This document shows positions 1 through 8,151 of a stretch of 16,069 nt of DNA, piece by piece. Positions within the stretch are counted from its first letter, which is position 1. Each line of letters opens with the position of its first letter. Location of the stretch: NCBI GenBank assembly GCA_017405115.1, contig JAFRBA010000253.1, positions 1 to 16,069 on the forward strand, written 5' to 3'. Made by a program: the position numbers and the translations under genes. Source of the DNA: Kiritimatiellia bacterium. Its GTDB lineage: Bacteria > Verrucomicrobiota > Kiritimatiellia > RFP12 > UBA1067. The notes beneath the pieces were generated by a model that had not been told where the DNA came from, searched no databases, and worked only from the letters and a program-made list of their open reading frames with translations.

Positions 1-53
1 GCGCGCTGCTGCTTCTGCATCGCCATCAGTCTTCTGTTTTTCACAAGTCCCAC
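1..53 (-). CDS. Possible 5' end of a gene leaving the window
   Basis: An open minus-strand frame enters from a GTG at 53, with further in-frame starts at 44 (GTG), 26 (ATG) and 20 (ATG), and runs off the left edge. A purine-rich stretch (GAAGGGGAAAG) lies just upstream of the GTG at 53 and an extended -10 box lies at 76-84, so promoter, ribosome site and start are in the right order. The visible residues are basic (VGLVKNRRLMAMQKQQR), which would suit the start of a signal peptide or a cytosolic protein equally well. Only about 17 codons are visible, so no family can be named and the gene itself is tentative. Confidence 0.3.
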   Translation of the reverse strand, partial: MGLVKNRRLMAMQKQQR

Positions 54-75
54 AGTCTTTCCCCTTCTGCCGCGT

Positions 76-84
76 AGTATACCA
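76..84 (-). promoter_or_regulatory. Extended -10 promoter element
   Basis: On the minus strand the sequence reads TTTGGTATACT, an extended -10 (TGn-TATACT) preceded by T residues. The same TTTGGTATAAT-type arrangement precedes three other genes in the window. It points toward the possible gene running off the left edge. I see no good -35 box at the expected spacing. Confidence 0.4.
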
Positions 85-87
85 AAT

Positions 88-123
88 CTGCCACGCAATC
101 TGCCGCGCAAACTGCCGCGGAAC
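88..123. repeat. Three tandem 12-bp repeats beside the left promoter
   Basis: Three adjacent 12-mers, CTGCCACGCAAT, CTGCCGCGCAAA and CTGCCGCGGAAC, fill 88-123. A partial fourth copy (CTGTCAC) lies at 124-130 and another CTGCCGCG at 67-74 on the other side of the -10 box. The copies lie upstream of the -10 element on the minus strand, spaced by a little over one helical turn, which would suit binding sites for a regulator. That role is inference. Confidence 0.5.
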
Positions 124-189
124 CTGTCACTTCACTTTCTCCTCTGTCAAGCATATACAGTAAAACATATACGGAAGTGTCAGACCCTT

Positions 190-222
190 TTACCCTTCGT
201 CCAGTTCTTCAAGCTTTGTCAT
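190..222 (-). CDS. 10-codon mini-ORF directly after the last operon gene
   Basis: An AAGGAG ribosome site (230-235) overlaps the stop codon of the ASCH-RadC gene. It is followed seven bases later by an ATG at 222 that opens only ten codons (MTKLEELDEG) before TAA. A second in-frame ATG sits at 228, too close to the AAGGAG. This could be the start of a gene truncated by rearrangement, a tiny peptide, or chance. The good ribosome site is the only real support. Confidence 0.25.
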   Translation of the reverse strand: MTKLEELDEG

Positions 223-233
223 TTTCATTCTCC

Positions 234-1142
234 TTAAGCGTTAAACCCTGTTTGCGGATGGCATTCCCACCACTCCACCACGGACACGAATCCTCGCCCA
301 TCTTCGCAATCGGGGGAGCCGAGGATGAGGTGGTCGAGGAACTTGACACCGAGTAGATTCGCGGCAGATTGCAAGGCGGCGGTGAGCTGCAAGTCGGCCT
401 TGCTTGGCGTGGGGTCGCCGCTGGGATGGTTGTGGGCGACGATGATTGCGTCCGCATCGACCTTGAACGCCTCACGAAACACCTCGCGGAACTCTACCGC
501 CGTTGTGCCGCGAATGCGCCCAAGTGAGACGAGTATCGGCTTGCAGATCGGGCGGCGCTCCTTGTCAATCGGCAATACAAAGAACCCTTCATAATCCTTG
601 GCAATCGGAATCGCCGCGCGAAAAAACGGATAGGCATCATCGGCGGCCTCTATGCGAACGCCAGAACACGCGCTTTTACGATCGTTTCCTTTGATGCCCA
701 CAATTTGCAAATTGTGGACTTGATCTTGAAGCAATTTAATCTGCGCATCTGGCAACTGCCACACCCCAGGCTTGCCACGGCACGGAATCGGCTCGGGCAG
801 GCGCACGACGTTCGACAAGTCCCACCAATACTGATAACCCTCATCCCACGATTCGCGCCCAGTGCGCTCCCGCGCCTTGTAGTCGCACACGCCGACGACC
901 TTGCTGGGCCAGTCCTTCACCTCGCGCCATGCAGGCAGCTTCTCGAAATCCTCCGGCGGCAAATTCGCCGCCGCCCACGCGATGAACTGTCCGTACTCTT
1001 CCTTGCAGAACGACTTTGAACACGAAATCGCCGCCCGTCCTTCGCGCGGCTCCGGCCACATACTGCGGTTCTCCGTCCGCTTGATCCCGTACAGAATCAA
1101 GATCGCATAAGGTCCGGTACATGTGAAAGCGTTTTGAATCAT
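234..1142 (-). CDS. ASCH-RadC (JAB/JAMM) fusion protein
   Basis: This 302-residue protein appears to join two domains. Residues about 8-130 look like an ASCH (PUA-like) domain: an ILYGIKRTENRSMWP stretch, a following beta strand AAISCSK, then KVVGVCDY and a WWDLSNVVRLPEPIP segment, as in the ASC-1 homology fold. Residues about 165-295 match the RadC-type JAB domain, with a REVFREA helix and the metal-binding signature H237-x-H239-P-S-G followed by D250. RadC proteins were once thought to act in DNA repair; in accessory regions their role is unsettled. ASCH domains bind RNA or modified nucleosides in known members. The start ATG at 1142 directly follows the stop of the preceding gene (TGAATG) and has a GAAGGG site, so translation is probably coupled. 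It is the last full-size gene of the operon. The ASCH call is less certain than the RadC call. Confidence 0.85.
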   Translation of the reverse strand: MIQNAFTCTGPYAILILYGIKRTENRSMWPEPREGRAAISCSKSFCKEEYGQFIAWAAANLPPEDFEKLPAWREVKDWPSKVVGVCDYKARERTGRESWDEGYQYWWDLSNVVRLPEPIPCRGKPGVWQLPDAQIKLLQDQVHNLQIVGIKGNDRKSACSGVRIEAADDAYPFFRAAIPIAKDYEGFFVLPIDKERRPICKPILVSLGRIRGTTAVEFREVFREAFKVDADAIIVAHNHPSGDPTPSKADLQLTAALQSAANLLGVKFLDHLILGSPDCEDGRGFVSVVEWWECHPQTGFNA

Positions 1143-1544
1143 TCAGCCCTTCACTTTCATCGACTGAATATGCCACGAATATCGCGCACCTCGTACTGTC
1201 ACAGAATAATGCCCATTGCGAAGAGCTCGACTGAGCTCAGCATCGGTGAGATTAAACGGCAAGCCACATGTATCAGCAATACCACGGATCTCACGGATTA
1301 CAGCCTTCTTGGCAGCATCGCGGGTGGCGTACACGTTGAACAATGGCGGGAAGTCATCCCCATTCGAATAGAACGAAACGCCATAAACGCGGTCAATCGT
1401 CTTTTTGTCCGAGCTTGCGGACATCCGCTCTCGCAATTCCTTCTCAAATAAATCCTCGAGTAGGTCAAGTGCGGTATACGAGAGAGGCCGGCAATTGCGA
1501 GCCTCTTCTACAGCATGATTAATTTTGTCTCGCAGCGTACTCAT
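1143..1544 (-). CDS. Small uncharacterised protein (133 residues)
   Basis: I do not recognise this protein. It begins with a charged, probably helical region (residues 1-45, e.g. LEDLFEKELRERM). A mixed region with aromatic residues follows (VYGVSFYSNGDDFPPLFNVYATRDAAKKAV), and it ends in an SVTVRGARYSWHIQSM stretch likely to be beta strand. There is no signal peptide or membrane segment. A GGAGAG ribosome site precedes the ATG at 1544, and its stop codon abuts the ATG of the ASCH-RadC gene. That packing supports it as a real operon member. It could be an accessory or specificity factor for the restriction genes, but nothing in the sequence shows this. Confidence 0.7.
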   Translation of the reverse strand: MSTLRDKINHAVEEARNCRPLSYTALDLLEDLFEKELRERMSASSDKKTIDRVYGVSFYSNGDDFPPLFNVYATRDAAKKAVIREIRGIADTCGLPFNLTDAELSRALRNGHYSVTVRGARYSWHIQSMKVKG

Positions 1545-1579
1545 ACAAGCTCTCCGATGTTCTCCAAAGTCACGTTGTC

Positions 1580-1750
1580 CTACGCCACAAGAAGATCATC
1601 GACGGTTGGATAACCCCAATCGACAATCTCCGCCGACGAGCCTTCAACATTCAAGACGACATACATGCTGTCCAAACCGTCGGCATCCACTGTCAGCGAA
1701 CTTTTCTCGCCTTCATACGAATCAAGCTTGAGGATGAAATACTTTTTCAT
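1580..1750 (-). CDS. Small acidic protein (56 residues)
   Basis: A 57-codon frame (ATG at 1750, TAG at 1580-1582) encodes MKKYFILKLDSYEGEKSS followed by an acidic body ending in YPTVDDLLVA. It fits in the gap between the McrC-like nuclease gene (57 bases upstream) and the 133-residue gene (35 bases downstream). Its strand, composition and KKYFILKLD-type first beta strand look like a genuine small protein. The ribosome site is weak (a GGA about 11 bases upstream). A TTGACA lies at 1787-1792 on the same strand but has no convincing -10. Function unknown; possibly a small regulator or inhibitor of its neighbours, which is a guess from context only. Confidence 0.6.
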   Translation of the reverse strand: MKKYFILKLDSYEGEKSSLTVDADGLDSMYVVLNVEGSSAEIVDWGYPTVDDLLVA

Positions 1751-1807
1751 TGGCTGCAGTTCCGTTAAGTTAAATCTTCTGTATGCCTTGTCAAGTATGT
1801 AATACGG

Positions 1808-3901
1808 TCATGTGATGTTTGCCTCTCTCCGAGCGCGCGAGCTCTGCTCTATGCCAGCAGCTTCAACATGTGCGCCCTTGACCCCGTAAATCAGATAGTC
1901 ATGTCCGCTCGACAAACCAAAACATGTCAAGTCATTGTTATCCGCAGCCCGCACTGGCACTGCCCTATCAACTTCAAGGATTATATCTGGTTGACCCGGT
2001 CGCGTGATTCTTATTTGCTTAAAGAGCGAAGGATCAGCACCTGTGGCCTTGATGACTGGACATCTGAATGTCTTCAAGACTTTCTCCACACCTGTATTGG
2101 AAAGAACAGCCGCCTCTACAATCTCGCCCTCTCCAACCGCCTCGCCCACCACCACTGTCGTGCCACGGGTTGGGATGTCCTTTTCCAAATGTGCTTGCGC
2201 CGTTCCCTTTGCGAAAATCGTCCCGACAAATTCCTTGAGCGCAACTCCTCCCGCCACACCGGGGAGAAGCGGTATCGCACCTATGTTTTCATTTTCTATC
2301 AACTCGGCATAGTCGTAACTCTGGGGTAATGGCCGGCCGGGATAAAGCACATACGCACCAACGATCTGCCGAGACAACTTACGGTCGTCCTCTTGCGAAC
2401 GATACAAAATCGCGTCCCTGTAGCGGTGCATGTCATTGATTGGCTCCGCTGGGGAAGCATCCTTCCCACCACGCTCATCAATGCGGTATTTGGCGTCGAA
2501 AAGATAAGTGAACACATCTTTTCCGCGTTCAATCACAAGCACAATGTCAGGCCGTTGCGGATTATAGTAAGCCAAATCGCCATCGACAGTCTCCTTGCCG
2601 TAGTTCTGCTGATACAGTAGTTTAATGGAAACCCCATCTTTTTCGGAAAACTTGTACGTCAGTGCAGAGAGCGTCGTGGTGTCAATCTTGTCAGGGTCCG
2701 GTTCTTCGAAGAGGTCGTCATAGACCTTAGCCCCGTCTATCATACCTTTCGGGCGTCCAAATCCGAAATCCTTCTCCAGCAAATCTGCCATGCGCAGAAA
2801 ACACCAGAACTCGTAGAGCGCGCTGATCGGCCTGTGTCCAACTGCCAGCCCCGTTTGCGTTGTATCGAGAGTATGCTTGAGCATCAACCATGTCGCATAG
2901 ATGTCCGCATATCCCTGCCGCCGCTGCAGAACCATGCTCTCTTGACGCAAACCCGTGAAACGTCCCACACCGGCGAAAAAAGGATTGCGCATCGTCTTGG
3001 CAAGTTTCGCCGCCCGCGCCCGCAGGTCCGTTACGAACACCTCGCTGACCGTCTTGTGCCCCTCACAGACAGACGCGAATTTTTCCAACCTTGCAACGAC
3101 ACTCCGCAAGGTTAACTTGACGAATCTATTCTCTACCGTATCAACCTGCGGCGATATGTGTTCCGTCCTGAAAAGAGCAACCGCTCGCCGCCCCTTGCTC
3201 ATGGTCGCATAACTGTTGACCAAGCCCGACGTCCATCGCTTGACAAGTCCTGCTCGCCGATACTCGACTTCCGAAATGTACTTGAGGTGCGGCCTGTTCA
3301 CGATCCACTCGCACGCTCTCTGATAACGGTCGCCGATCTCGTTGAAAATATCCGCCCAAATTGCGTCATTGGTGTCGTCGCGACGGATAAGCCCCGCCGC
3401 GCCCTTTGACTTCGCAAGAAACGCCCGCACCAACCCAGGCGCATTCTCCTCAATAGTCGTGACGATTTCTTTGTAATCACTTTGGACGTTAAGCTTCTCA
3501 GACACAACCATCCAGTCAAATGCCGCTGATTCGCGAACGCCGCCGCGATACCAGACTATCTCAAAGTGGAACTTGCCCGGAGCGTTCACAAAATCAAGTA
3601 CACCCACGAGCGTCTTGCCGTCAAAGTCGAACGCCTCCGAAACGCTGGCCATCTTATGGAAGAACACTGCATCGCGTACAGACGCATCTTTGAAGTCACA
3701 CCGCAAGAAATAGCGTGTCTCGAAGAAGGGCGGCTCCATCTGCTCCACTCCGTTGGGAGAAGATATGTCCACACGGCTCTCGTCAGAGCCTTCTTCCACG
3801 CCGATGCGCTTGCAGTACGCCTCGTATCGGCCGGCGTTTCGACCCATCACCTTCAGCGTAAAGACATCGCCATGCGTATATGTGTAGACAGTTTCAGACA
3901 T
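1808..3901 (-). CDS. McrC-like DUF2357 / PD-(D/E)XK nuclease subunit
   Basis: This 697-residue protein has the layout of the DUF2357-PDDEXK_7 family, the nuclease partner of McrB-like NTPases in LlaJI-type and related McrBC systems. An N-terminal DUF2357-like region covers roughly residues 60-330. The nuclease core follows, with a strand carrying D452 (QRPDIVLVIERG) and then D469-A-K471 in YLFDAKYR, the usual D...(D/E)xK catalytic triad. All three expected residues are present, so the nuclease should be active. The C-terminal ~150 residues are unassigned. The start ATG at 3901 lies 19 bases after the stop of the McrB-like gene, with only a weak ribosome site (GGGGA about 12 bases upstream), which suggests coupled expression. 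Expected role: the cutting subunit of an NTP-dependent restriction complex. The DNA target and the dependence on methylation cannot be read from sequence. Confidence 0.88.
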   Translation of the reverse strand: MSETVYTYTHGDVFTLKVMGRNAGRYEAYCKRIGVEEGSDESRVDISSPNGVEQMEPPFFETRYFLRCDFKDASVRDAVFFHKMASVSEAFDFDGKTLVGVLDFVNAPGKFHFEIVWYRGGVRESAAFDWMVVSEKLNVQSDYKEIVTTIEENAPGLVRAFLAKSKGAAGLIRRDDTNDAIWADIFNEIGDRYQRACEWIVNRPHLKYISEVEYRRAGLVKRWTSGLVNSYATMSKGRRAVALFRTEHISPQVDTVENRFVKLTLRSVVARLEKFASVCEGHKTVSEVFVTDLRARAAKLAKTMRNPFFAGVGRFTGLRQESMVLQRRQGYADIYATWLMLKHTLDTTQTGLAVGHRPISALYEFWCFLRMADLLEKDFGFGRPKGMIDGAKVYDDLFEEPDPDKIDTTTLSALTYKFSEKDGVSIKLLYQQNYGKETVDGDLAYYNPQRPDIVLVIERGKDVFTYLFDAKYRIDERGGKDASPAEPINDMHRYRDAILYRSQEDDRKLSRQIVGAYVLYPGRPLPQSYDYAELIENENIGAIPLLPGVAGGVALKEFVGTIFAKGTAQAHLEKDIPTRGTTVVVGEAVGEGEIVEAAVLSNTGVEKVLKTFRCPVIKATGADPSLFKQIRITRPGQPDIILEVDRAVPVRAADNNDLTCFGLSSGHDYLIYGVKGAHVEAAGIEQSSRARREANIT

Positions 3902-3920
3902 TACCGCTGGAAGTCCCCGA

Positions 3921-6428
3921 TCATGGCCAGAACGTAATGTACTGGGCGTTCATGTCATTGGCGCGTTTCATAATCTCGGCAATCTTCTTAAGCGAGACAG
4001 ACTTCCCCTCAAGCGCTTTCCGAAGCCCCTCGTTATCGTTCTTGCCATAGACCTTCTCAATGTAATCCTTCTCGCCCGCAACACGCGGCAGAATCTTCAT
4101 GAGAACGGCCTGGTCAAGCGCGTCCAGCTTCATCGTACTGTCCTTGTCGAAGCACGCAATCGCCCTTTTCAGAAGCGTGTATTCGTTTGCGAAGCGATAT
4201 GCGACGGCAAACGCAGTTGGTTCCAGGGCTTTCTGCACCTTGACAAGAGGCGCACCCTCAGCGACATCCTCGTCATCAAGCTTATCCACGAACTTCTCCC
4301 CATTGAGCAGCGCCTGTATCTTTTCTTCCTCGATGGTGTCGGCATAACTCGGCTGGGTGACATGCCCGTAGTTCTTGAAATCGACATCCGTCATCTCTAT
4401 CGTGAAGGCACGGTCGAGGACCTTGCGCGAGAACTGGTTGGTTGTCTCGTCCATATTGACGGTACCAACAATGAACAGATTCTTCGGGATGGAGAAACCG
4501 TTCGCCGCCAAGTAATCATAAGCGGTTTTCCATTCGCAACCAAGATCAAAGAGATTGTCATCCTTCACTGTGATGTCATTGAGTGGAACAGGTTCCGCTG
4601 ACTCCATCGAACTCAAGAACTCAGCAAAATACTGTTCAACCGGCGCAAGGTTCATCTCGTCAAGGCAGAGGAAGAATGGCGTATCCTTGAACTGATAGGC
4701 ACGGAAGAGAAATTCGATAAGCTTCGTCTTCTGGTAGCGGTCACCGTCCATTGCGTTGCGGAAACCAAGCAGTTCGGTGGAATCGTGCCAGTTGGGCTTG
4801 ACCTGAAGGAGAAGATAGTTGCCCGGCAGCTGGTTTTCGTTACGCAGCTCGTCCATGTTGCAGGTCATGTACGCAAGCTTCTTCACATAGCGGCTCTTGC
4901 CAGTACCGGAGTGTCCGGCAAGGATGGCGAACGGCTTGGCGCGAAGCGCGGCAAGCAAACGCAGAAGAAGTTCGTCATCCTTTGAATTGGGATCGAATGC
5001 GAGTTTCTTGCGCTTGCCTTCGTCATACTTCGTCGGCGCATCGGTTTTCATCTTCTTGCTCATGACTTCCTCCTGAATTAAATCTTTATAATCGCGGACG
5101 AACCACAGAAACTCGTTCACTGTGATGTAGTCCGGCGGTTCGTCATTGCCGGGATCAGAACGACGCGGCAGCTTCATCTGCTCCATCTTGAGCAGGATGG
5201 TCGCGCACTTGCCCATGAAATCCTGATAGACGGACGGCGTTTTCGGCCAGACGAAGTCCCCTTCCGCCATGTGTAACGTAACAAGTGCCTCGTGGATGAG
5301 ACTTGCGTTGTAGTTGCAACACGACTTCGGCCAGAAGCGCATCATCAACTCCGTCAGCACGCCTACGCCCATGCCGTCGGGACATTTCGGATCGGGCGGG
5401 AAGTAGGAGTCAAAGCTCTTGAGCTGCGTCTTCAAATCAACGACGAACTGCCGATAGGCTTTTCTGCCTGCCTCGTCAAGCTGTCCATATCGCCGACTGC
5501 CGCCATTCTTGAACGCCCAGATCTTCAACAGGAAATCATTGTAGAAATCATCAAGCGACCCGGCGGAGATTTGCTCTGGCGTCATCCCCGCCATGTCGTA
5601 GATGTTCTGATACCCATCCTTGCGCGTCTTGTCCTGCCATTCCGCCTCATATCGTTTCTCTGCAAAAACCTTAAGCGCAATGGAGAGACGATCAACAGCG
5701 GGCAAAACAGGTAGAGGTTCTTTCTTCCCCTCCTGCTGTGCTTCGCGCCATTCCATAAACCGTTTATACATTCCCCAAGCCGCACGTACGCTGTTATGGT
5801 TAGTTGGACTATCGACCCAATCTTTGCATTCCTTAAACCTCTGCGGATCAAGTTCTCCGGCTTCGCCATCTTGTCGAAAGATTCTATCTAATCCTCCATA
5901 CAGCTCATCAAGTTCCGCAAGACTATCAACGGCATATATCTTCTTTGCCGGCTTTTCATTGTAAAGATACTCTCTAAGTCCATGCCATACACTCGCCGTT
6001 CGCGGTGCTAAATCATCCGATATCGACGGAAGATATGTACCCGACGTGTCCTTGGCTGTTTTGGGAGATTTCTTCTCAACCCGAAGCATCCAATCGTAAA
6101 ACTCGTTTCGCCGCATCTCTTCGACATTTGGATGGGTAACGGGAATCTGCCCCAGAATCATTTTAGCCATTTTGGCCAAAGTACCCGCATAACCATATTC
6201 AAATTTGTCAATTTCGGAGTGCCCACACAATGCCTCACGCAATTCGGACGAAGTAAGATTTGGATTCTTGGCAACAGCATCGACCCACTCTGCCAAGAGC
6301 GCTTTTGAGATTGTACGAACACCAACAGCTCCCTTAGAATTCGAACGGACTTGATAACATAGGCGATCCTCATCCAGGACCGTTATCATTCCATCCCTGT
6401 CCGACATGCCAACAATCAACACTTGCAT
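3921..6428 (-). CDS. McrB-like AAA+ NTPase, motor subunit of restriction complex
   Basis: The 835-residue product carries a McrB-type AAA+ domain in its C-terminal half. Walker A is GHSGTGKS (residues 505-512) and Walker B is CLDEMN (D590-E591). The McrB signature/sensor-1 segment is GTVNMDET (N658), followed by VLDRAFTIEM, which supplies a likely arginine finger. The N-terminal ~480 residues resemble no DNA-binding domain I know and probably hold target recognition; in this class the N-terminal region is the variable reader. I chose the ATG at 6428 rather than the longer frame from 6515, because it starts 16 bases after the upstream stop, has a GGGAAAAG site, and the upstream extension only overlaps the receiver gene. 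In McrBC enzymes this subunit hydrolyses GTP and stimulates the nuclease; here the nucleotide preference is unknown. Confidence 0.9.
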   Translation of the reverse strand: MQVLIVGMSDRDGMITVLDEDRLCYQVRSNSKGAVGVRTISKALLAEWVDAVAKNPNLTSSELREALCGHSEIDKFEYGYAGTLAKMAKMILGQIPVTHPNVEEMRRNEFYDWMLRVEKKSPKTAKDTSGTYLPSISDDLAPRTASVWHGLREYLYNEKPAKKIYAVDSLAELDELYGGLDRIFRQDGEAGELDPQRFKECKDWVDSPTNHNSVRAAWGMYKRFMEWREAQQEGKKEPLPVLPAVDRLSIALKVFAEKRYEAEWQDKTRKDGYQNIYDMAGMTPEQISAGSLDDFYNDFLLKIWAFKNGGSRRYGQLDEAGRKAYRQFVVDLKTQLKSFDSYFPPDPKCPDGMGVGVLTELMMRFWPKSCCNYNASLIHEALVTLHMAEGDFVWPKTPSVYQDFMGKCATILLKMEQMKLPRRSDPGNDEPPDYITVNEFLWFVRDYKDLIQEEVMSKKMKTDAPTKYDEGKRKKLAFDPNSKDDELLLRLLAALRAKPFAILAGHSGTGKSRYVKKLAYMTCNMDELRNENQLPGNYLLLQVKPNWHDSTELLGFRNAMDGDRYQKTKLIEFLFRAYQFKDTPFFLCLDEMNLAPVEQYFAEFLSSMESAEPVPLNDITVKDDNLFDLGCEWKTAYDYLAANGFSIPKNLFIVGTVNMDETTNQFSRKVLDRAFTIEMTDVDFKNYGHVTQPSYADTIEEEKIQALLNGEKFVDKLDDEDVAEGAPLVKVQKALEPTAFAVAYRFANEYTLLKRAIACFDKDSTMKLDALDQAVLMKILPRVAGEKDYIEKVYGKNDNEGLRKALEGKSVSLKKIAEIMKRANDMNAQYITFWP

Positions 6429-6444
6429 AGCTTTTCCCGAGATC

Positions 6445-8151
6445 TCAAGACCGACGCAGCCATTCTGACACATCAATGCCCACACGTCCCAATTTAGAAA
6501 TGTAATCATGCACAATTTTCAATGCATGCGTTTCGATGATATCTCCAATCCACTGAAAGGCAAGTGTATTACCTTTATAATCGACTGAAGAAAACAAATA
6601 AAACCCATCTTCATTCTTCGATGCTTTCACAACAGTGTCACATGTAGCATCAAGGGGTTTGAAATTAAATTTAGCAAGATCATAAACATCTTTAGAGATA
6701 GTTAATCCCCCAATATCTGTGCCTGTCCCATCAAGGACAATATCAAATTTTTCGTTGGCAACATTCAATGGCAAAAACAAAAAGTCCCTCCCAGAACTTT
6801 GAACCCTATAAGTATCACAAGAAGGTTGTATGCACAAATAATATTCTTCCTTGTCCTTCTGTTTCAGTACTGTGCCAAGCGTCAAAACTGGAATCGCCCT
6901 ACAACTTCCCGCGACCCGCTTCCATTGTGACAAAACTGCATAATCCCGACACGTTGACGCAACCTCAGATAAATCCTGGCCCTTAATAGAAAATACCCGA
7001 ATCACATCCTTCAGAAACTTAAATCTTTCATAGGTCTTGAATTCACTCTCTTTCTTCTCGGAACTAGTGCCATTTGGCCAAGTTCCCAATAGAAAATCTT
7101 TGTATCCACTTGACTGCCAATTGACTAAATCTTGAATTCCCGTTTCTTTATTATTCAAACGTAGCTTTCCAAAACTAATATTCTTACCCCTCAACCACCG
7201 ACCAACCAGCCCTACCTCATTACTCCATGGCATATCAGCCTCATTGTTAAGTGCCGCCACCGAATTCAACATCATACCAACCAACATTCGATCTGCATCT
7301 AATGGTTCCGGCGTCATCGCACGATCAATTACAAAAGCCTGATCCAGCCGCGCACTAAATTTCGCCATCAATGACCGCGTGTTATCTCTCACGGTTGTCA
7401 GCAGACGCAAAAGCGTGATGGGCAAGATTCCCTCATGCAGCTTTGCATATTCTTTTAGTACAAACTCCGCCAATTGGGCCTCTGTCAGAACTCGAGATTG
7501 ATCTACTCCATGGTTATCTTTCAAAGACTCCTTGAAATATGCGCAAATCCGTACGTTCCCATTCGTCGAGACCCACTCCAAGGTCTCATTACGCCCTGTT
7601 GCGGGCCTAATTTCATCCGTTGCATCCTTCGAAAGTTCCGCTTCCGAATCTTCAGACAGAGCTGCAGTTTCAACAGTTCCTTCTGACCGACGCTTTGGCC
7701 CCGAAAGATTTCTAATGTACTTTACGACCTCATCAAATTCCGACGTGTATATGAAAATCAACCTCGGCCCTAAAGACTCGTCCTCCCGAAGCGCCTCTAT
7801 CAACTTTCTCGCGAAGAATCCCCGATCTCCATCAGTATCCGCATCTGCATCTGGATTTTCCTCTGCATTCGCACGCTTAACAGGCATTTTCCAATCCAAG
7901 ACAAAAACATCCGTCTTGCGAATAAGCGCGAGTATCTTCCAGTATTGATTTTCGTGATTACATGAGTAGAAGCTCGGGACTATCGACTCTGTGGCAAATG
8001 CATCCGTGATGTGGGTAGCCGAAAGCCCGTCGCCCGTCCTCTCCCCCATCTTAATCTCGTCATCAACAAACAGAACCGACGACAAGAATTTTTTGGAAGC
8101 CGAATAAGCCTCGTCCACTAATGTTCCGTTCGTGTTGGTTTGCTCAGGCAT
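6445..8151 (-). CDS. Receiver-domain protein with large unknown C-terminal region
   Basis: The 568-residue protein begins with a divergent response-regulator receiver. SVLFVDDE carries the acidic pair D30-D31, TDVFVLDWKMP carries the phospho-acceptor aspartate D86, and FIYTSE supplies T136/S137. RICAYFKESL probably supplies the conserved lysine, K207. Acidic inserts sit after D86 (with a DADADTDGD run) and before K207. The remaining ~360 residues hold no helix-turn-helix, enzyme motif or membrane segment that I recognise, so this is unlikely to be a normal transcription factor. I chose the ATG at 8151, with a GAGGGGG ribosome site, overlapping the kinase stop by 8 bases; the longer frame to 8244 lies wholly inside the kinase gene. 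Overlap and order strongly suggest that the kinase encoded upstream phosphorylates D86. Receiver proteins of this kind are seen next to ATPase and conflict-system genes. Confidence 0.85.
   Translation of the reverse strand: MPEQTNTNGTLVDEAYSASKKFLSSVLFVDDEIKMGERTGDGLSATHITDAFATESIVPSFYSCNHENQYWKILALIRKTDVFVLDWKMPVKRANAEENPDADADTDGDRGFFARKLIEALREDESLGPRLIFIYTSEFDEVVKYIRNLSGPKRRSEGTVETAALSEDSEAELSKDATDEIRPATGRNETLEWVSTNGNVRICAYFKESLKDNHGVDQSRVLTEAQLAEFVLKEYAKLHEGILPITLLRLLTTVRDNTRSLMAKFSARLDQAFVIDRAMTPEPLDADRMLVGMMLNSVAALNNEADMPWSNEVGLVGRWLRGKNISFGKLRLNNKETGIQDLVNWQSSGYKDFLLGTWPNGTSSEKKESEFKTYERFKFLKDVIRVFSIKGQDLSEVASTCRDYAVLSQWKRVAGSCRAIPVLTLGTVLKQKDKEEYYLCIQPSCDTYRVQSSGRDFLFLPLNVANEKFDIVLDGTGTDIGGLTISKDVYDLAKFNFKPLDATCDTVVKASKNEDGFYLFSSVDYKGNTLAFQWIGDIIETHALKIVHDYISKLGRVGIDVSEWLRRS

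Noticed and set aside
1751..1807. Separate sigma70 promoter for the small genes (TTGACA at 1787-1792)
   Set aside because: At 16-17 bases spacing the -10 candidates (TAACTT, AACTTA) match poorly, so I do not call a promoter.
6429..6515. Longer N-terminus of the McrB-like protein
   Set aside because: The extra 29 codons lie almost wholly in the receiver gene or its junction. The ATG at 6428 has a ribosome site and normal operon spacing.
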